Assembly: GCF_031326225.1 (NCBI RefSeq)
Contig: NZ_CP133720.1
Location: forward strand, 1,054,001 to 1,118,000
Reading direction: 5' to 3'
Length of the DNA: 64,000 nt
Source: Undibacterium cyanobacteriorum
Lineage (GTDB): Bacteria; Pseudomonadota; Gammaproteobacteria; Burkholderiales; Burkholderiaceae_D
Part shown: positions 1 to 9,397 of the stretch, one piece after another
Numbering within the stretch: position 1 is the stretch's first letter
Layout of the letters: the number at the start of each line of letters is the position of its first letter
Program-made: the position numbers and the translations under genes
The notes under the pieces: model-generated
The model's input: the letters and a program-made list of their open reading frames with translations, nothing else
The model's database searches: none
Told to the model about the DNA's origin: nothing

Positions 1-335
1 CTTGCTTGCGGCTATCGAGACTTGTCGAGAACATCAATTTCTCTCTGATGATCGGTAGTGCGCGGTGGCACACATCGTTGATCTCAAAGTTCACCTAAAA
101 AAAATCTCAATGAGAAGTCAAATTTATGTCGTTGGCGCATTGAATTTGCAATTACTAGACTCTCATCACCAATCAAGCAAGAGCTGTGGCGAGCTTCATA
201 AGAGCGAATGTTCAGAAATTGACTTGATGTGCGACCCGTCCGTGGGGGAGTGGTTGCGGAGAGAGTGGCGTGGTTTGCAAGTCGACATGTAATGGACTTT
301 GCAGGCCACGCTGAGTACCTAGCCAAATCAAATAG
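1..335. other. Upstream region of the TonB receptor, no gene seen
   Basis: No frame here has a convincing ribosome binding site, domain or family resemblance. It probably carries the promoter and leader of the receptor gene that starts at 336. I could not place a clear -35/-10 pair. Confidence 0.4.
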
Positions 336-3300
336 ATGAATATCATGCCAATCAAAACAAAGACAATGAAACAGAAAGTCATCGCAAAGGCACTTGCGAT
401 TGCTTTTGGGACAGCAGTAGTAAGCCTCGGTGTTGGATCAACTGCTTTCGCACAATCGAATGCGACCGGTACGATTTTTGGTCAAGCACCCGTCAATCAA
501 GGCGTCACTGTCGTCATTGAAAATACGGCCACAGGCGTCAGTCGTGTAGTGACGCCCGATGCCAAAGGGAAGTATCAAGCGACCTCAATGCCACCGGGTA
601 AATACCAAGTGAAATTGATGCGTAACGGCGCACTTGAAAAAAGTTTGGAAGTTGAGAACTTAATTGGTCAAGGTGTGGAAGCGTCCTTTGTTACAGAAGC
701 CAATGTGCAAACCGTGACGGTTGCGGCGAAGGTCAATAAAATCGACGTCAGCAACACCAATAATGGCGTTATTTTGACGGCGCGTGAATTGGCGAAGTTG
801 CCGATTTCGCAGAACGTGCAAGCGGTGATTGCCTTGGCACCAGGAACGGTGCGTAATGTCTCAGGTTACTACGGCAATGTATCGAGCTTCGGTGGTGCTT
901 CCGTTTCAGAGAATGCCTACTACATCAACGGCTTCCCAGTGACGAACATTTTGACTCAGGTCGGTGCCTCTGAGTTGCCATTCGGTGCCATTTCGAATGC
1001 ACAGATTTTGTCCGGCGGTTATAGCTCCGAATTCGGCCGCTCCACTGGCGGTGTGGTGAATATTACGACCAAGAGCGGTACTAACAACTGGGAAGCGGGT
1101 GGGAAAATCTCGATGGCGCCAGCAAGTTTAGCGGCACGTCCACTCAATATCTATTTCCCTAATACTGGTGATAATCCTAAGACTGACGGCAAGCTGCAAT
1201 TCTATAACCGCGACAATCACTCAACTAGTAAAACAGTTGGTTTGTATGTTGGCGGTCCATTGATTAAAAATAAGTTGTTCATGTTTGCGGCTTTAGAACA
1301 AACGCGTAGTGATAGCGAAGGTGTTGCAGCAAGCTCTGATACAGCATTTAATGCCAGTGGTTGGTCCGTGAATCAAGCACGTACCACGCGTGGTCTTGTG
1401 AAGTTGGATTACAACTTAACCGATGATCACCACTTCGAATACACCCATATTTTGGATGAATCGCGCAATACATCATCGAGCTATGGTTTTAGTTATGAAA
1501 CCTTCCAACGCGATAATAACAAGCGCAATGGCTCCACTGTTTGGAATGCTGGCAATACGCGCGGTGGTAGCAGTGGAAGTAGCCCAGGTGGAGTGAACGA
1601 TATCTTCAAATACACTGGTTATTTGACCGATGATTTGACTGTAACGGCACTGTATGGCAAGTCACATACCTCGCCAAAAGTGATCCCATTTGGTTATAAC
1701 CCAGCGATTAGCTCCGTATCGAGTTCGATCACTTCACGCGCACCAGGCGTCACTTATCCAACGAGTAACCCACAGCCATTTGGTGACCAAGTTCGCCCGG
1801 ATAGTGGAGACAAGCAGCAGACACTACGTTTAGATATCGAATACAAATTAGGCGCGCACTCACTGCGTGGCGGTATCGATTACAACAAGGCTTCTTCGGT
1901 CGTGGGCGCATCACGTCCGGGTGGCCGCAGCTGGGCCTACTTGTACCATAATAATCCGACCACTTGGAAGCCGAGTGGAGCGAACGAAACACTGGCTCAG
2001 GGTGGCGGCTACGGTACCCAAGGTTTCTATGTTTCCGAAGGCACCTATTTCAAATCTGGCGAACCATCGACCACACAAGCAGCGCAGTACATCCAAGATC
2101 GCTATCAAATCACCGATAATATTTTGTTAGATCTGGGTTTGCGTAATGAGCAATTCCATAACTATAACAACAAGAACCAATTGGTGATTTCACAAACGCG
2201 TCAAATTGCTCCGCGCTTAGGTGCAACATGGGACGTCAATCGCGATGGTAGCTTCAAAGTGTTCGCCAATGCGGGGCGTTATTTCATGCCAGTGCCGACG
2301 AACTTGGTTGGTAACATGGGCTCGGAATTGAAGACCACTACGCGTTACTACACCTACACTGGGGTTGATCCAGTGACTGGTGTGCCACAGGGTTTGCATC
2401 CGATTAGTGACGTCATCGTGAATATCAATACTTCACCTGATGCACGCTCGGTTGCCGCAGAAAATATCAAGCCTTTCTATCAAGATGAAATGTCTTTGGG
2501 TTTCGAAAAAGCCATCAGTTCGAGTTTGAATTTTGGTGTCTTGGGAACTTATCGTACTTTGCGTACGACTTATGACGATACATGTGACCCACGCCCTATT
2601 TTTGCATGGGGTAAACGTAACGGTTATCCAAATCTTGAAGAAGATACTGGCGGCACCGATAACAGTTTGTATCCATCGTGGTGTATGGTCATCAATACCG
2701 GCGAAGCTAACACAGTCTGGTTTGATCCGCATGGTTCCGGTAGTGGTAGTGAACTCGTGAAAGCGCATTTGACCGCAGCCGATATCGGTTTGCCAAAAGC
2801 AAAACGTATTTACACCGCTTTGAACTTCTTCTTGGAACATCCATTCCGTGATGGTTGGTACGGTAAGATCAATTACACATGGTCGCATAATTATGGCAAT
2901 ACCGAAGGCCAAACAGATTCTGGTGTGACTGGTGGTGACGTCGCCTTGAGTGCAGGTTCAGACTATCGTGAATTGATGATCGGTTCGAACGGTGACTTGT
3001 CGGGTGATCGCCGTCATGTAATTAAGGCCTACGGTTTCTACCAAGTCTTGCCAGAAGTTATGGTCGGTGCCAACTTGCAAATTGCTTCTGGTCGTCCACG
3101 TAATTGCTTTGGTCAATTGCCAGAATATGCCGGTCAAGACGTTGGTCATTATGAAGGCAACTACTTCTTCTTCTGTGACGCGAAAGGCGGTGCGTTCTCG
3201 CCACGTGGTAGCCAAGGTCGTTTACCATGGACTACGCAATTGGATTTGAACCTGTCATATCAACCAAGCGCGATCAAAGGATTGAACTTGAAGCTTGATG

Positions 3301-3452
3301 TATTCAATGTGTTTGATAGCCGCACCATCAACTCTGAAAACAGCGGTTCGAATAGCGGCAGTGGCAATATCAGCCCAACTTACCGTCAAGGTGGTAGTCG
3401 CATCGGTGCACGTGCCGCACGTTTAACTGCTGAGTACAACTATAAGTTTTAA
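336..3452 (+). CDS. TonB-dependent receptor with N-terminal carboxypeptidase-like regulatory domain
   Basis: Outer-membrane active transporter of about 1038 residues. A signal peptide ends near the AFAQ motif around residue 40. A carboxypeptidase-like beta-sandwich follows (about 45-110, with the GKYQATSMPPGKYQV pattern). The plug lies at about 130-250 (YYINGFPVTN, SSEFGRSTGGVVNITTKSG) and the rest is a long barrel ending in a terminal Phe (YNYKF), as in Oar-like receptors. The start is uncertain: ATGs at 336, 345 and 366 all lack a strong ribosome binding site, and 366 gives the most classical signal peptide. The aldolase gene downstream and the sugar genes to the right suggest a carbohydrate or sugar-acid ligand, but the ligand is an inference. 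Confidence 0.93.
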   Translation: MNIMPIKTKTMKQKVIAKALAIAFGTAVVSLGVGSTAFAQSNATGTIFGQAPVNQGVTVVIENTATGVSRVVTPDAKGKYQATSMPPGKYQVKLMRNGALEKSLEVENLIGQGVEASFVTEANVQTVTVAAKVNKIDVSNTNNGVILTARELAKLPISQNVQAVIALAPGTVRNVSGYYGNVSSFGGASVSENAYYINGFPVTNILTQVGASELPFGAISNAQILSGGYSSEFGRSTGGVVNITTKSGTNNWEAGGKISMAPASLAARPLNIYFPNTGDNPKTDGKLQFYNRDNHSTSKTVGLYVGGPLIKNKLFMFAALEQTRSDSEGVAASSDTAFNASGWSVNQARTTRGLVKLDYNLTDDHHFEYTHILDESRNTSSSYGFSYETFQRDNNKRNGSTVWNAGNTRGGSSGSSPGGVNDIFKYTGYLTDDLTVTALYGKSHTSPKVIPFGYNPAISSVSSSITSRAPGVTYPTSNPQPFGDQVRPDSGDKQQTLRLDIEYKLGAHSLRGGIDYNKASSVVGASRPGGRSWAYLYHNNPTTWKPSGANETLAQGGGYGTQGFYVSEGTYFKSGEPSTTQAAQYIQDRYQITDNILLDLGLRNEQFHNYNNKNQLVISQTRQIAPRLGATWDVNRDGSFKVFANAGRYFMPVPTNLVGNMGSELKTTTRYYTYTGVDPVTGVPQGLHPISDVIVNINTSPDARSVAAENIKPFYQDEMSLGFEKAISSSLNFGVLGTYRTLRTTYDDTCDPRPIFAWGKRNGYPNLEEDTGGTDNSLYPSWCMVINTGEANTVWFDPHGSGSGSELVKAHLTAADIGLPKAKRIYTALNFFLEHPFRDGWYGKINYTWSHNYGNTEGQTDSGVTGGDVALSAGSDYRELMIGSNGDLSGDRRHVIKAYGFYQVLPEVMVGANLQIASGRPRNCFGQLPEYAGQDVGHYEGNYFFFCDAKGGAFSPRGSQGRLPWTTQLDLNLSYQPSAIKGLNLKLDVFNVFDSRTINSENSGSNSGSGNISPTYRQGGSRIGARAARLTAEYNYKF

Positions 3453-3518
3453 TCGACTTGGCCAAGGCGAACCTCAATTGGTATGTTGAAACGCTGAGTT
3501 GGGTTCGATCTTGTGTTG

Positions 3519-3556
3519 ACGCTCTCACCATGCTATGTTGGTGAGAGCGTTTTTTC
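3519..3556 (+). terminator. Intrinsic terminator after the TonB receptor
   Basis: A perfect 12-bp stem (ACGCTCTCACCA with TGGTGAGAGCGT) and an 8-base loop are followed directly by a run of T residues. Confidence 0.9.
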
Positions 3557-3622
3557 TTATGCATGTGGTGTGCTTGTTTGTTACTTTTTTGTTGTTATTC
3601 TTTTGTTGTGAAGTGAGTTTTT

Positions 3623-4264
3623 ATGCTGAATCTGGCACAGAGTTTGACGGATTTACCCTTGATCGCGATCTTGCGTGGTATTCAGAATCACGAGGTCGTT
3701 GAATATGGTCAGGCCTTATACGAAGCCGGTTTTCGTTGCATCGAAGTGCCCCTCAATTCGCCGAATGCGGTTGAAAGTATTCGGCGCTTGGTGGAGGCCT
3801 TGCCAGCCGATGGCTGCTTAGGTGCAGGAACGGTGATGAGTGTCGAACAAGTTGAGCAAGTGTATCAGGCTGGAGGCCAACTGATAGTGATGCCGCACAG
3901 CGATGTGAACATCATTCGTGCTGGCAAACAACGCGGCATGCAATGTGCGCCGGGCGTGGCGACTTTAACGGAGGCCTTTGCCGCTTTGCAGGCGGGTGCT
4001 GATGCGATTAAATGTTTCCCTTCAGAGAGCGTACCACCATCAGTTCTGAAAGCGTGGCGCTCCGTCTTGCCGCGAGAAGTCTTGTGTTTGCCTGTAGGTG
4101 GAGTGAAGCCTGATGGTATGGTCGAATATATAGCCGCTGGGGCTAACGGATTCGGGCTGGGTTCCAATCTCTATCGTGCGGGTGACAGTCTTGAAAAACT
4201 GCGTGCAAATGCAGTGACTTATGTCACGGCATGGAAGCAATTGAAAGCGATGCGCACAAGTTAG
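3623..4264 (+). CDS. dgoA: 2-dehydro-3-deoxy-6-phosphogalactonate aldolase
   Basis: Class I aldolase of 213 residues that splits 2-dehydro-3-deoxy-6-phosphogalactonate into pyruvate and glyceraldehyde 3-phosphate, the last step of the De Ley-Doudoroff galactonate pathway. The N-terminal LPLIAILRGI and the IEVPLNSP motif (with the catalytic Glu) are typical of DgoA rather than Eda. The Schiff-base lysine lies in the AGADAIKCFPSE motif, and a phosphate-binding PVGGVKPDG and GLGSNLYRAG follow. The length is normal for the family. The matching kinase gene, dgoK, lies 16 kb to the right at 20303-21304, so the pathway is split across the window. The gene has its own terminator and looks monocistronic. 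Confidence 0.9.
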   Translation: MLNLAQSLTDLPLIAILRGIQNHEVVEYGQALYEAGFRCIEVPLNSPNAVESIRRLVEALPADGCLGAGTVMSVEQVEQVYQAGGQLIVMPHSDVNIIRAGKQRGMQCAPGVATLTEAFAALQAGADAIKCFPSESVPPSVLKAWRSVLPREVLCLPVGGVKPDGMVEYIAAGANGFGLGSNLYRAGDSLEKLRANAVTYVTAWKQLKAMRTS

Positions 4265-4325
4265 TGACCAGCGACAGTTGGCGTCGCTCAATTATATCGA
4301 TAGATGATTTATTGTATGTGAGAGA

Positions 4326-4357
4326 AGGGAGGCGCATCGTGCAGCCTCCTTTTTTTA
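4326..4357 (+). terminator. Intrinsic terminator after dgoA
   Basis: A GGAGGC/GCCTCC stem with a 10-base loop is followed by eight T residues. Confidence 0.85.
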
Positions 4358-4578
4358 TGATTAAACAAATTTGATTTCTGAGGCTCGCAATCCTGCTCTG
4401 GACTAGGCATCAAGTTTTATTTGAGATCTAGTCAAAAAATGATCGCTGTCGCGATCTTCAATTTCCTTCTATTCTGTTTAGACCAAAATGCGTGTGCAGG
4501 TTCGCACCTTGTTCAATCAATGTGATTGGCCATGCGCTCGACAATGCATTTCAACTCAAGAATCATTTAGGACAGAAA

Positions 4579-5829
4579 ATGAAGATATCGAATTCGTATC
4601 AAGTGATTATAGGCGTGGTGCTCGTACTACTGCAATTGAGTGGCTGTGGTGGCTCCGGCGGCGCATCAAGCAGCACAGTACCGTCGACGGCAACGAGTGG
4701 AACACAAACAGGAACGACAGTCAGCAGACCCGAAACCAAAGATTGCGAAAATGGTGCACAGATTACCGCGATCACACCGAATGCAGGTTATGCGCGAGTC
4801 GGCTCGGTGTATTCAAAGACGCTGTACCAACCATCGGACAGTTCGCCGAACGACACGCATCAACCGCAAAAAATCCAAGTGCAAGTCACGATGAATGGCA
4901 AGGGACTCAGCGGTTGTAACGTTGCCTGGATTCCTAAACAGGGCGAGCAAAGCGGATGGGTCTTTCCTGATGCGCCGAACAGTGATGCCAATGGCTATGT
5001 CTCCGCATGGTGGACCGCAGGTAGCGCCCTTTCGCAAAGTCTCGATGTCAGCCTTCAACAAAAAGACGGCACCATCAAATCGACCACGATTGTCGGCAGC
5101 GCCAGCCCCCATGCAACCCGTGCCAACTCTATCCATTTATCGTGGAGTACTCCGAACTGGGATAAATTTAGTGCGGAAGTCACGCCGATTACTTGGGAGC
5201 CAACTACTTATTACGAAGTGATTGGGATTAATGGTGGCTACACCGGTATTCAGAGCCATCAATTGCTGTTCTCTTTGTGGGATGTGAATGGTGTGAGTCC
5301 GGTGGTGATCGATAAGGGCACTTCGAGGTGTTCTAATTTTGGAGGTGAGGGCACCGGCATTAAATGTGAAACAGCGTTCGTACCCAAAACCAATGTGACC
5401 TATCGTTTCGAGATGGAAGTAGCAGACGCGCCAGCGGCGACGCAGGATTACACCGTCTATTTCACAGACACCAGTACCAATGTGCGGCAGAAATTAGCCA
5501 CCATGCGCCTACCACGCCCACAAACCAATGCAGGCGCTTATGGCTTCGTTGAAGATTGGGGAACGGAGGGAAGTTCTTGTATCGATAATAAACCGCGCGC
5601 AGCTTATTTCGGTAATGTGAAGTATCTTGATCACGCTAGCGGCGCTTGGGTGAATGTGACAAAAGCGAATGGCACGGCAGTCTACACGCCGACGCACAAT
5701 GAAGTGTGCAGCAACTATTCTCACACTGTGGAAGCGGGTCGTTTCAAACTCAGCACAGGTGGCACTGCTGTTGGCCAGCCTTTGAATATGCCGGGTGGGC
5801 CACGCTCTACGCCGATGGCATTGCCGTAG
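4579..5829 (+). CDS. Secreted lipoprotein with a DUF3472-like region
   Basis: Predicted lipoprotein of 416 residues. The start at 4579 is chosen because AGGA lies six bases upstream and it gives a compact signal peptide with the lipobox LSGC followed by GGSGG. A Ser/Thr-rich linker leads into a beta-rich Ig-like section (about 50-170). The central section resembles DUF3472: YYEVIGINGGYTGIQ, then a LLFSLWDVNG strand and FGGEGTGIKC. Several cysteines in the C-terminal half suggest disulfides. It probably sits in the outer membrane or periplasm and may bind or process glycans, because this fold often accompanies carbohydrate enzymes. The function is unknown and the family assignment is tentative. 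Confidence 0.8.
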   Translation: MKISNSYQVIIGVVLVLLQLSGCGGSGGASSSTVPSTATSGTQTGTTVSRPETKDCENGAQITAITPNAGYARVGSVYSKTLYQPSDSSPNDTHQPQKIQVQVTMNGKGLSGCNVAWIPKQGEQSGWVFPDAPNSDANGYVSAWWTAGSALSQSLDVSLQQKDGTIKSTTIVGSASPHATRANSIHLSWSTPNWDKFSAEVTPITWEPTTYYEVIGINGGYTGIQSHQLLFSLWDVNGVSPVVIDKGTSRCSNFGGEGTGIKCETAFVPKTNVTYRFEMEVADAPAATQDYTVYFTDTSTNVRQKLATMRLPRPQTNAGAYGFVEDWGTEGSSCIDNKPRAAYFGNVKYLDHASGAWVNVTKANGTAVYTPTHNEVCSNYSHTVEAGRFKLSTGGTAVGQPLNMPGGPRSTPMALP

Positions 5830-5870
5830 CAATGATTTGATGGTCTTTAGATTCCTGCTCCAGTGGTCTT

Positions 5871-5907
5871 GCGCACTTCACCGATAAGAGTGAAGTGCGT
5901 TTTTTTA
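5871..5907. terminator. Bidirectional terminator between convergent genes
   Basis: A 10-bp stem (CGCACTTCAC with GTGAAGTGCG) is followed by seven T residues on the + strand. It lies between the converging lipoprotein gene and the DUF885 gene. Confidence 0.85.
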
Positions 5908-5925
5908 TGCCAAATCAGAGCGATA

Positions 5926-7770
5926 TTACTTTGCCGCCGCGATCCAACGATTGATCTGTTGCTCGAGAATAGGCATCGGTAAAGTACCATCACCTACTAC
6001 CACTTTGTGGAAATCGGCGAGCGTGAATTTAGAACCAAGCGCTTGTTGCGCTTTGGCGCGCAATTCTAAAATTTTGAGTGCCCCAATCTTATAAGCGAGT
6101 GCTTGACCAGGAATGACCATATACCGCTCCACTTGGTTTTTCGCGCGTGCTTCGCTATAGCCCAAATTCTCCATCATGTAAGTGATGGCTTGTTCACGTG
6201 TCCAGCCTTTGGCATGCATCCCGGTGTCCACGACCAAACGTACAGCACGCAAGAGTTCATCATTCAAATGGCCGAAGTAATAAGCAGGATCTTCGTAAAA
6301 GCCCATCTCACGACCCAAGGTCTCTGAATACAAAGCCCAACCTTCCGTATAGGCGGCACTGTTGAAATTCTCTGTATTGAATTTGCGGAAGTTGGGCAAA
6401 TCCATTTCCTTCAAAAGCGCGGCATGTAAATGATGGCCTGGTTGGCCTTCATGCAAGAACAAGGTAACCATGCCAGTGCGGCTGTATTTTTTAGGATCAT
6501 TAACCACGGCCCAGAATACGCCAGGATGTGAGCCATCATCCGCAGCGGGTGTGTAGTGGTCGGATGCAGTGGCACGACTTAATTCCGGTTCTAACTGCAA
6601 AGACAACTCGGCCTTCGGTAACATCGAGAACAGTGCTGGTAACTTAGCCCGCACTTGTGCGTCGATCTTGCGATACGCCTCTAGCACTTCTTGATCGCTG
6701 CTGAAGGGTTTAAATTTGTCTTGTGCCGCGACCCAGGTGGGTAATTGTTTGGAGGGACCGCTATATCCCAGTTGCGGCGCTAACACATCCCATTGTTGTT
6801 GAATGCGCGCGACTTCTTTGAGACCTAGTGCATGAATTTCGTCGGGTGTTAAAGACGTCGTTGTATGATCTTTGATACGCGCTTGATACCATGCAGCGCC
6901 GTTTGGTAAGGCGTTGAGGCCGGTGCTATCACGTCCCGCTTTTAAGTAATCATGTTCAAGAAATTTCACTAGACGAGTTACCGCTGGATTCAGTTGTTTC
7001 TCTATCGTTTCATGATAGGCACGTTTCAGTTTTTCTTGGTCAGCCTGCGAAAACTCTGCCGGCATGCGTTTGATGGGCGAGTAGAAAATACTGTCCTCGA
7101 CCTTGGTGCTTTGTAGTTGTTTGAACTGCGGCAGCATTGCCACGGTAATCGCTTTGGGATGGACGATCCCTTGCTTGATGCCGACGCGCATATTGGCGAT
7201 GGCTTGATTAATCCACGGTGTTAATTGTTTGAGACGATTCAAATATGCTTGGTAATTTTTTACCGTATGCAGTGGTTGCGAACCCGTACCGCTTGCATAG
7301 TTGGCGACCGTACTGGGTACATTGTCCATCTGGTTGAGTGGTAACAGATGTTCGGGGAAATGTTCAAAATTCAGAGCACTGTCGAGTTCAAAGGCGAGCA
7401 GATCGTAGTTGAGCTGTTCTTTGCTGCCTAGCTGATCACGTGAGATCAGTTTGAGCTTGGCCTGCATGGTGTGGTACAGCTTAAATTGGCGCGCACGATT
7501 GGCAGGATTGATGCTCAAACCAATTTGATCGTCAAAACGGCTGTCACCGTTGGCGGTCGCCATCATCATCGGTTCGAATTTGGCGCGTGCATCATAGAAT
7601 GCGTCAGCGAGTTGGTCCAATTGTTTTTTGACTTTAACCGCTTGAGCTAAGTCCACTCGCTCCGCCGCATAAATCGGCGTGGCTGCAAAATTGCTTGCCA
7701 TTACGGTGCATAGAAGTGCACCGTAGGCGACACGACGAAGCGTCAATACAGATTTTGTTTTAGTTTGCAT
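5926..7770 (-). CDS. Secreted DUF885 family metallopeptidase-like protein
   Basis: Protein of 614 residues belonging to the DUF885 family, which are HExxH-type zinc peptidase relatives. The start at 7770 (MQTKTKS) has AAAGGACAG six bases upstream and begins a Sec signal peptide ending in IYAA. The zinc-site motif is HEGQPGHH, and the second-shell segment AAYTEGWALYSETLG carries the expected downstream Glu. The tail reads YMVIPGQALAYKIG, which is strongly conserved in this family. It likely acts in the periplasm on peptides. The gene is divergent from the beta-lactamase-like gene and appears to be transcribed alone. Confidence 0.92.
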   Translation of the reverse strand: MQTKTKSVLTLRRVAYGALLCTVMASNFAATPIYAAERVDLAQAVKVKKQLDQLADAFYDARAKFEPMMMATANGDSRFDDQIGLSINPANRARQFKLYHTMQAKLKLISRDQLGSKEQLNYDLLAFELDSALNFEHFPEHLLPLNQMDNVPSTVANYASGTGSQPLHTVKNYQAYLNRLKQLTPWINQAIANMRVGIKQGIVHPKAITVAMLPQFKQLQSTKVEDSIFYSPIKRMPAEFSQADQEKLKRAYHETIEKQLNPAVTRLVKFLEHDYLKAGRDSTGLNALPNGAAWYQARIKDHTTTSLTPDEIHALGLKEVARIQQQWDVLAPQLGYSGPSKQLPTWVAAQDKFKPFSSDQEVLEAYRKIDAQVRAKLPALFSMLPKAELSLQLEPELSRATASDHYTPAADDGSHPGVFWAVVNDPKKYSRTGMVTLFLHEGQPGHHLHAALLKEMDLPNFRKFNTENFNSAAYTEGWALYSETLGREMGFYEDPAYYFGHLNDELLRAVRLVVDTGMHAKGWTREQAITYMMENLGYSEARAKNQVERYMVIPGQALAYKIGALKILELRAKAQQALGSKFTLADFHKVVVGDGTLPMPILEQQINRWIAAAK

Positions 7771-8179
7771 GATCTGTCCTTTGAACAAAAATGAAGATGC
7801 GTAAATAGGTTTGGAAGCTGAGATTAGGAGCTAATTTGGATCGTTTTATATCGGCATAGTTCAACGCCGCGGTTTTAATTGCTTATCTTAGGTCGAAGTG
7901 CATGGACTGCTTCATCTGGCCACCACTTGCATCTTTGAGGCGTGGCTGCCGAATGATATCGCTGCAGGATACCAGATTGGTTTGCGTTCAGCTGTGTTGT
8001 GAAACTTCCTAGCAACAGCTTACCAATTTGGTGCATGTCGTAAGGAAAGTGTTTTTGCTGTAATCAATTGTAAAAGTAAAGGAAATTTAGCAAACTCTTT
8101 TTTATGCTGGCGCAATTCAATCGGATAGCTACTGCGGTAGCGTGTATCAGTTTTGCGATTTGCCGGAGAGGAAGCGTTT
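7771..8179. other. Intergenic region between divergent genes
   Basis: About 400 bases without a convincing gene. It must hold the promoters for the leftward DUF885 gene and the rightward beta-lactamase-like gene. No clear operator or RNA structure was found. Confidence 0.4.
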
Positions 8180-9319
8180 ATGCTGCAGCGTTCAAATCAA
8201 TCTTGTTCAATTCTGCCCTATAAAGAACGTGCCATAAGTTTGCTCGTGAGCTTAGGTCTAGTAGCTTGCGGCGGTGGTAGTAGCGACACGCCTGCTAGCA
8301 CAAGCACTGGAAGCTCAAATGGTGGCGGAACTGGCGGCACAACGTGTTCAGTCAGTCAGTTAGAAACCGACATGACGAACCAGCTTGGACAACTGAGTAC
8401 CGACGCGGATTTTAGTTTCGCCGTTGAACGTGATGACGGTCGACGTTATGCCTATAACCGTGGCACATCAAGTATGAGCACTTCTTATGAGTCTGCTTCA
8501 ACTTCGAAGATGGTCTCCGCCATGATTATTTTGCGCTTGGTTGAAAAGGGCTACCTTAAGTTAGAGGATAAACCTCAAGATTGGATTTCGAATTGGCCTA
8601 TGCCTTTAAATTCGCCTTTGCGGAATATGACTCTGGCGAATCTATTGAGCTTTACATCGGGGCTGACCGAGGAATCGACATGTATCAATGTGGGTATTTC
8701 AAATTTTGAATCCTGCGTCGCTAGTATCGCAAATGTTAATCAAAATAATACTGCGCAGCCGGGCACTGAGTTTTATTATTCCAGTAGCCACTCGCAAGTG
8801 GCTGGTTTGATGGCGATCAAGGCGCGTGGTGTGAGCTCGTGGCAAGAACTTTTTTCTGAATTTAAACAACAAACTGGCCTATTTAAGAGCGCGGCTTATG
8901 ATTTGCCGTCGCTGAGTAATCCGCGTCTTGCTGGCGGTATGCATTGGAATGGTACTGAGTATCTTGATTTTTTAAGTGCGCTCAAAGCTGGGAAATTATT
9001 GACGCCGGCGATGCAAAATCTGTATTTGCAAGATCGGACCGCGAATGTGAAGTTGACCTACTCGCCCGCCGCTGCATTAAACGAAGTGTGGCACTATGGC
9101 TTCGGATATTGGCATGAATGTCAAAGTTCAAGCTTTAATTGTATGCCTGCGTCCCGCATTTCTAGTCCCGGTGCTTATGGCGCTTATCCTTACTGGGATC
9201 GTAATAAATCTTACGTTGGTATTATCGCTCGCCAAGGTGCGCTAGGGACTTTCCCAAAGGGAGTGGATATTGAAAGAGCGATCCGTCCAAAAGTCGAAGC
9301 GTGGGTGGCGTGTAAATGA
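8180..9319 (+). CDS. Serine beta-lactamase-fold lipoprotein
   Basis: Lipoprotein of 379 residues in the class C beta-lactamase / DD-peptidase superfamily. The start at 8180 is supported by GAGAGGAAG just upstream. The lipobox is LVAC followed by GGG and a Gly/Ser/Thr linker, so the protein is probably anchored in a membrane. The nucleophile motif SxxK reads STSK within the SASTSKMVSAMIIL segment. The following EDKPQDWISNWP and TLANLLSFTSGLTEE sections are typical of the family, and YSSSHSQ lies where the Tyr motif is expected. This group is usually esterase- or peptidase-like, so antibiotic resistance should not be assumed. Four downstream cysteines may form disulfides. Confidence 0.88.
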   Translation: MLQRSNQSCSILPYKERAISLLVSLGLVACGGGSSDTPASTSTGSSNGGGTGGTTCSVSQLETDMTNQLGQLSTDADFSFAVERDDGRRYAYNRGTSSMSTSYESASTSKMVSAMIILRLVEKGYLKLEDKPQDWISNWPMPLNSPLRNMTLANLLSFTSGLTEESTCINVGISNFESCVASIANVNQNNTAQPGTEFYYSSSHSQVAGLMAIKARGVSSWQELFSEFKQQTGLFKSAAYDLPSLSNPRLAGGMHWNGTEYLDFLSALKAGKLLTPAMQNLYLQDRTANVKLTYSPAAALNEVWHYGFGYWHECQSSSFNCMPASRISSPGAYGAYPYWDRNKSYVGIIARQGALGTFPKGVDIERAIRPKVEAWVACK

Positions 9320-9341
9320 TGAAGTGCCCATGAGATAAAAA

Positions 9342-9370
9342 AATAGAGCCAAGCAATGCTTGGCTCTATT
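9342..9370. terminator. Bidirectional terminator
   Basis: A near-perfect inverted repeat (AATAGAGCCAAGCA with TGCTTGGCTCTATT) lies between the converging beta-lactamase-like and chemoreceptor genes. A-rich sequence on its left and T-rich sequence on its right allow termination in both directions. Confidence 0.85.
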
Positions 9371-9397
9371 CTTATTTGGAAAACGTCGAAAGTGCGC

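Noticed and set aside
65..326. Short frames on both strands before the TonB receptor
   Set aside because: No ribosome binding site, no domain and no coding-like composition.
4488..4919. A 143-codon frame overlapping the lipoprotein gene in another frame
   Set aside because: It is Arg/Cys-rich, lacks a ribosome binding site and lies wholly within or beside a gene with a clear signal peptide.
8180..9319. Beta-lactamase-fold protein as an antibiotic resistance gene
   Set aside because: The class C-like fold is shared by many esterases and peptidases. Nothing in the sequence points to lactam hydrolysis.
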